Source: Scatophagus argus (Eukaryota; Chordata; Actinopteri; Scatophagidae). Taken from it: a DNA stretch of 64,000 nucleotides. The notes beneath the pieces were generated by a model. It was not told the origin of the DNA. It was given only the letters and a program-made list of their open reading frames with translations, and ran no database searches. How positions within the stretch are numbered: the first letter of the stretch is position 1; every line of letters starts with the position of its first letter. A program made the translations under genes and the position numbers. Where the stretch lies: the NCBI RefSeq assembly GCF_020382885.2, contig NC_058512.1, positions 752,501 to 816,500 of the forward strand. Reading direction: 5' to 3'. Below, one piece after another: positions 51,905 to 61,110 of the stretch.

Positions 51905-52076
51905 CACCTGTAATTCACCTGAGTCCATGATATATTCAGGGGTCGTATGTTTTTCCCAGAACTGTGACTTATCGGGATGTGACCTTCAGGAGGCGAACCT
52001 GAGAGGCTCCAATGTGAAGGGAGCCATCTTTGAGGAGATGCTGACTCCTCTGCACATGTCTCAGAGTGTGCGGTGA
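49359..52076 (+). CDS. kctd9: KCTD9, BTB and pentapeptide-repeat protein
   Basis: KCTD9 is a putative substrate adaptor for CUL3 ubiquitin ligases, found in nucleus and cytoplasm. Coding exons: 49359-49406, 49582-49703, 49884-49927, 50439-50532, 50660-50718, 50821-50949, 51027-51190, 51275-51424, 51527-51632, 51729-51862, 51960-52076; 1167 bp, 388 aa, one less than I recall for human. The N-terminal KHA-like part starts [10 protein letters not shown] and covers about residues 1-80; the BTB/T1 domain runs from [20 protein letters not shown] to about 185; pentapeptide repeats (A(D/N)LxG pattern, e.g. [20 protein letters not shown]) fill about 223-375; the end is [11 protein letters not shown], the family terminus. 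Several introns carry TG or CA runs touching splice sites. Fish can have two kctd9 copies; which one this is cannot be told here. Confidence 0.97.
50624..50651 (+). repeat. (TG)14 before kctd9 exon 5
   Basis: TG run ending 8 bases before the AG of the exon 5 acceptor (50658-50659), in a 127-bp intron. Confidence 0.95.
51482..51522 (+). repeat. (TG)20 before kctd9 exon 9
   Basis: TG run that reaches CCAG at 51523-51526, so it takes the place of the polypyrimidine tract of exon 9. Confidence 0.95.
51702..51726 (+). repeat. (TG)12 forming the acceptor of kctd9 exon 10
   Basis: TG run that ends directly in the acceptor AG (51727-51728); no separate pyrimidine tract exists. Confidence 0.95.
51869..51899 (+). 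repeat. (AC)n after kctd9 exon 10
   Basis: AC run starting 6 bases after the donor cut of exon 10 (51862), within the intron 5' end. Confidence 0.95.
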
Positions 52077-53609
52077 ACCTCCATTCAGGCCTTTAAATCC
52101 CAGCAAAGCCTCCCGGTGGAGAGCAGGTAGTAGTGACACACACGTGTGTTTCATGATCAAACAAGTGAACTGTGGATGTCAGAATCAAACACCACATCAA
52201 TGTAGTCGGGTTTTTACCGAGAGAAACGTCTCCTTCTTTGCTTGTTTGTGCCTTTAGTTTACTGATCAACAGGTCTGCAACAGACAGGCTGCTTCTAACG
52301 CTCTGATAGGCCATTACGGTTTGAATATAAAATGTAAAAATGCGACATCCTGTTTTCCACCCACACCTGAAGGCAACAAGCAGTTTGCAGATTGAAGGAG
52401 GTGAAAAAAGCCTCCATTTGTTTTTCATCATTTGTGTTCACCAATGACAATATTAAGAAAAATTCCAGGTAGAATTTAAACATTTATGGGCTGTTTGTAG
52501 CTCAGAAGATTCTTTAATGAACATTAGAATTTACTCACACAGATTTTTAAATCTTTTTCTGTTTGTGGACCATGAATCACACATTTGTCACAAGTACTGA
52601 CGCATGTTTCCCTCCTGTGATGATGACCACTGAGTGGCAAACTTTATCTTCTGCTCTGAACCAAACGCCAACCGGTGGCAACGCGGTTTTCAGCTCGTTT
52701 CTTTGTGTTCCTCACAGATAGAAGCAGACGTTTATTTTAACGCGAGTGTATTGGGAATGAACAGAAATGACACAAAATGTTATCGACAGGCTTTCGAATG
52801 TAGTTTTGGATTGTTTCTAATCTTTGAACTCAAATTTATGTTGTTCATAACCCTTAAAAACCCGAGCAGCCTCTGCACGAGTTTCCTCCCACAGCCCAAA
52901 GCCGTGCAGGTCAGGTTGGTTGGTGTCCCAGCGTCTGTAATGCTGAGCGGTTCTTCACCTCCACAGTAAAACGCTCTATCAGTGACAGGAGCAACAAGTT
53001 TAGAGGGGAAGCAGTGAAAGCTTCATGGACAGTTTGGTTTGCAGTTGTTTTTCAGCTCATATCAATTCCAAATGTCGATGAAGGATATGAATGAAACGCA
53101 CTCGCTGCAGTCAACAAATTTAGCTGATTTCCTTCTTGGTCGTCATTTCGCTGACCTCCAGCTGCTGATGTAAGGAACACGTTACTGTGGAGGTGTTTTG
53201 TCTTCTCAGAGAATGAAACACATTCAGACTCCGCCTCCATCACGTGACCTCTGACAGGTGCTTCCTGATGTTCGTCCTGCTTCACGTGGAGTTTAAAAGT
53301 GAAAACGACTCCAGTGTAGAAGCAGATTGTGCACATTTATATCCACAGTGTGAAACAAACTAGAACTAAAAGTCAGATGTATTTTAAAACGTCCAAACCT
53401 GCTGTTTTTCTACGTGATGTTCGTCTCGTATTGTGCCAACAGCAAAGTGAATATTTTATTAAATGTCTCAGCCTGCTGAGTGGTGGAGTTTGTCTCTGTG
53501 TGTGTTTTAAGTCACTGGTGTTAACACAAGTTTAGTGTCAGCTGAAATGTGAAACCACTGAGGTGCTAAACCGTCTGTTCTGCTGTCTTCTTTCATGATG
53601 TTTAATAAA
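52077..53609 (+). other. kctd9 3' UTR with poly(A) signal
   Basis: About 1.5 kb from stop to AATAAA at 53604-53609, which is followed by a GT/T-rich stretch (TTTGTCCTGTTTATTTTG) as expected for a cleavage site. No other gene is seen inside. Confidence 0.55.
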
Positions 53610-53989
53610 GGTTTTTCTTAAAACTTTGTCCTGTTTATTTTGTTACATGTTATCTTAAAATTAAACCATATTGTACAATATTATGATTTATTCTGTTGTG
53701 TAGCGCTGCAGCCTCTTTTATTACCCCTCTCAGCTATAACCCTAAACCCTACGGGGTCAAAGTTATAAAAACGTGGCCCTCATTTCAGGTCATTATCTTC
53801 TGGTTCATGTGAATTTATTCACATTAACGGAGTCACACATGATGGAGAGTGAAGCCTTTAACAGCAGCTGGGTGTTGTGCCATAAAGAGCCAGCAGAGGG
53901 CAGTGTGGCCTCTGTGTCCGCGACTGCTTCGCCTGTGGCAGAGTTGCCATCCCACCATGAGCACAGTGTACAGTGTAAAAATACTGCAC

Positions 53990-54070
53990 GTTTAATTCGG
54001 TTGCTTTTAACAAACAAACAGGAGGAAATGGCACATCTGCAGGGGACTATTTTCAGCTGCGGATGAAGTC
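53990..54070 (+). repeat. Short dispersed repeat shared with 14.7 kb, copy 2
   Basis: Contains AACAGGAGGAAATGGCACAT then CTGCAGGGGACTATTTTCA, matching 14712-14775. A CCAGCAGAGGGCAGTGTGGCC motif lies about 100 bp upstream (53889-53909) and may be part of the same unit. Confidence 0.5.
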
Positions 54071-56631
54071 TTAGTCTGGATGTTTTCATGGGCTCTGTTG
54101 ACAAGAAGAGAAGTCCTGAATATCACCAGACTGATCCTTTAAGTGCCCGCGTTCCTCCACTCTGTGGTGTTGGTAGAAACCACCGTGATGGACTTGGGGC
54201 CAAACCACAGCCAGACCCTGACCCCAACCCTCCAGCCGATGAACATGGCGATTCGGCTGGGGCTGCAGTTTACCTCTGTGGTGTGTTTATGTACAGACCT
54301 GTGATTAAACAGCTCTCTATGCTCCCTCCGCTCTGCTGTCCTCTCCCCAACCACGACAGCATCGTGTGGTGCTGTGCTTCCATGGGAAATGAGGCTGTGG
54401 GTGGAGGGGCTTGATTAGTGGTCTGCGGTCGAGGGACAACAACTGCTCCAATCACGGCTCAATACGCATCTGTAAACCACAGCCGCAGAACTGTTTGTGT
54501 TATCTGAAGCTGGATCACATGGCGAATCCTTCGGTCCTGTTAAGCTGTGTTAAAGCTCAGCTCGCTAATTTGTTTTTAGAAGCCTTTTTTTAAATGTCTC
54601 AACGTTCCAACAACAATCAGTAAATCAAATCTTGACCAAAAAGCCTGAAAAGGTCAGGTATCAGTTGCAGGCCTGAAGTCCACCCGAGCGAGTGGACGGC
54701 CTGCCCACGCGGCCAGTCGTTGGTAACATCAGATGCGGTTCATCAGCTCTGCCTCGTAAAATGTCCACTGATGTCAGATTTTGCAGCTTGGATCCACATC
54801 GTGTCGTGGTTTTTCATTTAACCGATATCAGCTGTGCTGCGGCCTGGCTGGCATAAAACATCCTGACAGCTGCCAAACAACACTCCCCCATGATTTACTC
54901 ACTGTGTGCTATAGGAAACCGGTGGGTGTATTTTCTGAAGTAAGACGCGTGTTGCTTCACTCACTGGGCTCTTGGCTCAAAGGAAGGAATAAATGTGCAG
55001 CTGTGGGCTGGAAGTGTGGCCCGTCTCTGCTCACCTTACAGGGCTGAGTGTGTTCCTCAGAGTCCGGTCGCTGACTCCGCTGGGTTTCAGGGTCTGTGGT
55101 GTTGGTGTGCTGGAGCAGAGGGTCTCTGTCTGAAGTTTCAAACCAGCAAAATGCACCGTGTGGGTCAGAAATGCAGACAAATGTTTGGCTTTTGGCAGGG
55201 ACACAATAGAAGCTCCTGCAGCAAAACATTTCAACATCTAACAGAGCCGCACTCCTATCTGCAATCACAACGTTTTTCTAAACTAAGTTGTATTTTCACA
55301 GGTCAGAAGGCCAATTCAACATTTAACAGCTGGACTGCGTATGTGGTGCAGATATCTGTAATTCAGCTCTGTTTTTGATATCTTAAATGAACATTTTGGA
55401 TGTCCGCAACAGAAAAACACACAAATATGTCATCAGGGTAATAATTCTAATTTTTGTTTTCTGACCAAACACAGAACTGAAGTGGTCTGGGGACTGATCC
55501 CTTTGGAACACCAAACCTTTTGCGGGATGATACAGTCTTAAGAGTGGACTGAGTGCCCATGGCTGCTAGAGACACGTTGTTACGGTCCCACATGGGCAAT
55601 GTGTCCATGTCCAGGGTTGAGAAAGAAGATTTAAGCAAACTATGAGCTCATCCTTCCTCTCTCCCACTCTGTCGACTCCAACTGATCCAAAAACAAGCTG
55701 AACTGACTCTAAATGAGCTTAATGCCGGCGGTTTAAATCAGACTTCAGTCCATCGGTGGTGTAATGACAGCAGCCCACTCAGATGTGAGCTCATGTGAGT
55801 CAGTGACTGAGTCACAGTCACATCTGCTCCACTGACATCACTGGAACTATCGAACACGTCTGTTTGATGAATGTTAATCTTATTATTGGAAAGAAACCAC
55901 TGGCTTTATGTGACGGTCATGCCTAAAGCCCTGAAGCTCGCGCTGTGGAGACTGCAGTTATCATTACATTCCACAGCATGGAGGTACTCGATGGTACAGA
56001 CTACTTCCTGCTGAGCTGGACCTTTTCCCATGAATGGTGGTAAAGGAAAAGTCCAAAATGGAAACGGTCCATCCTCTGGGGAGCATGAATGTGCCAAGTA
56101 AATTTCATGGTATAGACTGTGAAATTTTTTATTTATTGGGCCACTGTAAAGGACACTTACAAAGTTTCATTTAGCGCAGCGGCGACTATTTTCGCTGCCT
56201 TTGGAGTGCTGATCGCTTGTGTAGGTCTGCACAGTGTGCATAATCACATAGGATAACAGCATTTTCTGCAGGGTTTATGATTGTAATCAGTTGTCACGGA
56301 AACCAGATGCAATGAAATGCATCATATAAACATATGAAATCATCTGCTGTATTGTATTTATGGTCACACTGAGATGGATTTTGACAGTGAGGGTCTTATG
56401 AAAACATTCTTCACGTTGCATCATGGGGCCTTTGGGGCTCGGGACCAAAAGTTAAAGCTATTTCAGTCTGTTGTGAGTCTCATGAATGTATGACGGTGAC
56501 ACTAAATGGCTGCTGTAGCTCATTGATACCACTTTACACGTTGCACATGAGGAATTTGTTTCAGCTAATGGGAATCCTGCATTTATCAGTCTCCACCTGC
56601 CAGGCCTCCACTGAAATGACTTGTATTCCAC

Positions 56632-56632
<1 letters not shown>

Positions 56633-56673
<41 letters not shown>
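56633..56673 (+). repeat. (GT)n microsatellite
   Basis: Uninterrupted GT run in intergenic DNA. Confidence 0.95.
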
Positions 56674-56675
<2 letters not shown>

Positions 56676-57009
56676 GCACATTATAAATAAAGGGTCAGTT
56701 GCTGGAGTTCCTCTGCAGCTGAGACTGATGGATTCTGCACACCTTCACAATATTAAATGTTAATAAGAGATGGAACTTCATTTGGGACGTTTACTTTGTG
56801 TTTTTATTCTTTGTGTGGGTGGGTGTGGATGTGTATGGGCGTGTGTGCTTGTGTGCTTGTGTGTGTGTGTGTGTGGGATGTGGCTTTCTGAGCTCAATGA
56901 GGAAACATTTTCTTCAGGCCAAATAAAGCTGCCCATGTAAACTCCACATTCCTGAGTTTGCGGTGTTTCTGTCTCAACCTCTCTTTTCTTTTATGGAGGG
57001 AGGAGGCTG

Positions 57010-57036
57010 CTGTGTGTGTGTGTGTGTGTGTGTGTT
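57010..57036 (+). repeat. (TG)n microsatellite
   Basis: Uninterrupted TG run in intergenic DNA. Confidence 0.95.
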
Positions 57037-58414
57037 GACTGACACTGAGGTCCATGCACTCTCTGCTTACGGTTGCAAAATGTCTGCACATTTTAGAGTT
57101 ATTTCACATGGTGTTGATGGATGACAGTCAGTCACTGTTTTGCTGCTGCCAATAAATGAAGAGCTCACATTCAAACTCTTCAGCTCTCTGAGTACTGCTG
57201 TGCTTTTACTTCATGAAACTGACAATAATGCAGTACTTTTACCCACAATAAGTAAGAGATCTACTGTCCAGCAGCGTCTTCAGGATGGGAACTTTCAGAC
57301 GGAGTCTTTGTCCCACCCTGCACCACCAAAACCTCCTCAAAGCTCCACAACAATCTCCCTGTGACTGCAGCCCGTCTGACCTCACGACGATGTGCTCATC
57401 CCGACTGCAAGAGGGAACCGCACACGCCAACGGGTGCATGCACAAACACGTTTACGCCTGGACTCGAGGCGTGTGCGCCGTGAAAGGCCACACAGGACGT
57501 TATCACACTGAAGGCTATGAAACTCTCTCCACTTGATTTAAGGCAGGTCTGTAAATACACGCTATCTCTCTCACACGGGCAGCATTATCATGTCGGCCAG
57601 CCCTGAGCGCACACTCTGTCATTAGACTGCAGCTCGGTGGGGGTGAAAAAGTCGCCTAAATTACACACTTTCTTTGCTGAACTTCAGAAAGGTTTGGGGA
57701 TGTTTCTGTTCAGCAGCACGCAACGCTGACAAAGATACAGCGAGGACACGAGGGAGTGGACTGAACTCCGGTCAGATGTGGCTCGGCCTCCGAGGTCACT
57801 CCAACTCCAATTTGCATAAATGGTTTTTGGGCTTTCCACAGCTCTGAAGTGGACCTGGAAACCCCCCAAAACACAACAGACTTTCCAGGAGTGACTGGGA
57901 AAGAGAACTGAACAGTCATTCTTTAATGAATCAAAATTCAGGTTTAAATCTTTGAAACTCGTGTGTTTTCTTTGTCCTTCTCCCAGTTTGACTTGTTGTG
58001 AACTGATTTCCAGTGGTCTCCTTCCTCCCCTCCTCTTCTTCCTGTGAAGCACAGTGTGGCTTCTGTTTGGTAAAGTGTGGTAAAATAAGCCTCGCTTGTT
58101 TGCCTGTTGGAGGAATCTGGTGAGAGGAGCTGCTGGAGGCTGTGGGACTCCAGAAAAGTCAGGCTGAGTTTGGCGAGTAGGAATGTGCTTTTTATTGGCC
58201 TGGCACGTCCCGGCTCTGCTCTGGTCTGTCCAGAGTCTGGGGTTTGGCTCTGGCTCCAGGTTTGGGTGGGTCCAGACTGGTCTGGCTGTGTGGTTTAACA
58301 GGGTCAGTAGTTAGCGCTGGGCTGAGGCTGGGGCTGCTGCTGTGGCTCACCAGCTGCCATCTGCTCAGCGCTCCGACAGAGAAGGTCCAAAGCGATGACT
58401 GAATGTGACTCTCA

Positions 58415-58600
58415 TGCAGACATGTGCTGTGTGAAGGTAGAGAGCGACTGGAGGATGACTTCACTGGGTGGTGCACATTGAACCTCCTGAAGCTGAACGT
58501 TAGCAGGCCGGGTGTGGACGTGGAGGTGAGTCACTCGTGTAAATACCTGAGAGTTCACCTGGACGACAGGCCGCTCACAGGATGCTGCACACCTGTCACC
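58415..58600 (+). mobile_element. LINE reverse-transcriptase fragment
   Basis: One frame reads LEDDFTGWCTLNLLKLNV and then GVDVEVSHSCKYLRVHLDD. This matches the region just after the RT catalytic motif in fish CR1/Rex-type LINEs, where the order is FVDWC...LxLNVxKTK...VEVVxSYKYLGVHLDD. The piece between (the KTKEMVVDFR part) is missing and the frame stops soon after, so it is a dead fragment. Confidence 0.75.
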
Positions 58601-59010
58601 TGTCGGCTGTGCTCCTGGCACTGACTACAGCCTTTCCCTTCTTTATTTGTATTTGTGATTATGCTTACAGAATGAAGTGACGTGAAGTAGCTCAAAAAAT
58701 CTTTCCCCAACAAAGTAATCAGGTTAATGAAATAACTTCTTGTCTGTGTAGCAACACACACGGTCACAAAGCTGCCGCCAACACGTCCACGCAAACATGC
58801 AACGACACCCAGCTGAACCCGTGTGTGTGTCCTGTTGATTTGGACATGCAGCTGAACACTCGTCCCACAGTGCAGGACAGTCAACAGTCTCAGCAGGCCG
58901 ACGTCCTGACAGCTCAGTCATCACAGCATTCATCTGCTGCTGTTCCTTCAGCCTGACTGAACGTGTTCTCTCACTTGCTGTCTGAAGTTGTAGCTCTGTA
59001 GGCCACTGAA

Positions 59011-59011
<1 letters not shown>

Positions 59012-59067
<56 letters not shown>

Positions 59068-59068
59068 A
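59012..59068 (+). repeat. (CA)n followed by (CAG)n
   Basis: CA run to about 59051, then six CAG units to 59068; a compound microsatellite. Confidence 0.95.
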
Positions 59069-59153
59069 CAATGCTGACATTCACAGCAGCCCACAGGACA
59101 ACATGTTGAAATGTGTGTTGCAATTCACTACATGTTTTCTGCTTAATTTAAAA

Positions 59154-59175
59154 TGTGTGTGTGCGCGCGCGCGCC
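59154..59175 (+). repeat. Alternating TG/CG purine-pyrimidine run
   Basis: TGTGTGTGTGCGCGCGCGCGCC: strictly alternating purine-pyrimidine with a CG core, the type of sequence that can adopt Z-DNA. Confidence 0.9.
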
Positions 59176-59779
59176 CGCTGCACCCACGACACCTGATTAA
59201 TCGGGGTCTGTGTGGAAACTCGATGGCGGGTTTCTAAAGGATGCTGGAAATGCTTTGGAGCCCTGAGCAAAACAGGAAGAGCAGCCGTCCCTCACTTCAT
59301 CCATCACTCCGCAGTCTGCAGTGTGTGCAGGAGTGGAGCGCTTCGTCTGCGCCTGCGCCTGCGTCTGCGTCTTGTCCCGAGTGCTGTGATTCACCACAAC
59401 AGTTTGTAACATGACATGCTGGAGTCAAGAAGCGGTGACGCGCGTGGGGTCACCTCCACCTGCCTGCAGCTCCACGCACAGAGCTTTGACAGGCGTGAGC
59501 AGGTGCACCAGCGTGACGTTGAGAAGCGACTCTCGGCCGCACTTTGTGAGCCTCAGTGCAACAGGAATCAAACCCACATCCTCGGGTTGGTGGACAGCAG
59601 CACATTTTTGTCCTGACCACAGACTGGTTTTAATAACGTCCCCCAGCAATGAAAATATTGATTTTGCCTTCAATTACAGCCTTCTTTTGATTCTAATGGA
59701 AGCCACATGTTCCCAAACTCTCTTTCCTGATCCGAACAAAAGAATATTTTCATTTGTGCGCAGCAGACATGTGTGACAC

Positions 59780-59807
59780 AGTGTGTGTGTGTGTGTGTGT
59801 GTGCGCG
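59780..59807 (+). repeat. (GT)n microsatellite
   Basis: GT run ending in GCGCGT. Confidence 0.95.
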
Positions 59808-60008
59808 TGGCCGTGCTGAGGTGGGACCAGCTTGTCTTTGTGAATTTACTGCATGTTAGCACTGAGCCACATGAGAGATGAGCGATGCAGAGGAGCTCAC
59901 AATCCGCCCTGTGTGTCCGCTCACAACACGCCCAGACGCACACACTCGGACTCATTGTTCCGGACGCTCTCACACACACGTTAAGCCAATGAATTCACAA
60001 AGGAGTCC

Positions 60009-60052
60009 GTGCGTGTGCGTGTGTGTGTGCGTGTGTGTGTGTGTGTGTGTGT
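60009..60052 (+). repeat. (GT)n microsatellite with CG interruptions
   Basis: GT run with three GCGT interruptions. Confidence 0.95.
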
Positions 60053-60559
60053 CCTGCTGTAACAGGGGTCAGTCTAAACAGCTGATTGTGATCACAGGAA
60101 AGCGACACAGAGACGTTCAGAAACTTTATCCACTCGGACGTCTCATTTTCAGTTCATAAATCTGTCCTGCTGGGATTAAGTACAAAAATGAGGTATTTGT
60201 ACTTCACTCGAGTCTTTTCTGCCGATGACACTTTGGCCTCTGGCTCATTGGGACCACCAAGTTTATAAACCAAACAATCAAAAATAATCAGGAGACGAGT
60301 ACTTTGTGTACTTCGTGCTGTCACAAAAGAACCACATTATACTCTAAAATCACGTGGAAATACACATTACCAGTAGGTCTACCACAAAACTGTAGTGAAT
60401 GTAGTGCAGTTAACGCAGTACTGCTGCTTGTAAAAACCCTCAGTTTGTGTGTTATCTTACACTTGCAGTACTTGCTGGTTTGCACAGTATGGTATTAGTA
60501 CTTTTACTCAGTAAGGGGTCAGAATACTCGTTAACCCTTGACGAGTGTAAGCAACAGAG

Positions 60560-61039
60560 CGGGGCTCAGCAGGAGCTCAGAGGACGGGGGGGCCGGGCTC
60601 CGAGCCGGACTCCCTCCGCTCGGGATGTGGACTGAGTGAGGTGCTGGCGGCGGGGCGGTGATGGAGCGGAGGGTTAACTCGCGCCGTGTAGGAGGAGACT
60701 CGTGCGGAGGCGTTTCTCCTCCCTGCACCCTGACACCAGACGGTCAATGAGCGCCGCTTTTCCCACGTTGTTCCCCGCAGGAGCGAGCGGCTCGTTCGGA
60801 CTCAGGGCGCCCCCTTCGTCCGGGCTCTCTTTGCAGAAACGGCTGTGGGACACTCGGTCTAAAGTCATACCGGGGCTGGTGCGTCCGCTGCGGGAGCGCC
60901 TCTGCTCGCTGGCCCGACGGACAGCCGGGAAAAGCGGGATTCAGGCGCTGTTTTCCAGCTCACGTCTACCAGCCAACCTTTGATTTACGGAGTCCGACTG
61001 CTCGGATACCACAGCGACCTGCGGACGGCCTGACGCCCG
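60560..61039 (+). promoter_or_regulatory. CpG-rich block: probable promoter and first exon of an unidentified gene
   Basis: CpG is far denser here than in the flanks (GGGCTCCGAGCCGG, GCGGCGGGGCGG, CGGGAGCGCC). The block ends in GACGCCCG followed by GTACGA, a usable 5' splice donor cut after 61039; marchf5l exon 1 uses the same donor hexamer. A frame of 78 codons from ATG 60747 to TGA 60983 (93 codons from ATG 60702) is present, starting MSAAFPTLFPAGASGSFG; I recognise no domain, and it may be chance in GC-rich DNA. AGCTAA/GTTAGC motifs follow at 61.16-61.22 kb, as near the other start sites in the window. The gene body would lie beyond the right edge. Confidence 0.5.
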
Positions 61040-61062
61040 GTACGAACCCCTTTACCTCAGAA

Positions 61063-61110
61063 TACTGCTGTAGTACTGCTGTAGTACTGCTGTAGTACTG
61101 CTGTAGTACT
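61063..61110 (+). repeat. 11-bp minisatellite (TACTGCTGTAG)4.4
   Basis: Four perfect tandem copies plus TACT, starting 23 bp after the putative donor at 61040. Confidence 0.95.

Larger units (their letters stand above)
53640..60559. other. Intergenic DNA, no gene seen
   Basis: Between the kctd9 poly(A) site and the CpG-rich block no supported exon was found. Contents: a dispersed repeat at 53.99-54.07 kb, TG/CA microsatellites, a LINE fragment at 58.4 kb, and short frames without recognisable domains. Confidence 0.55.
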
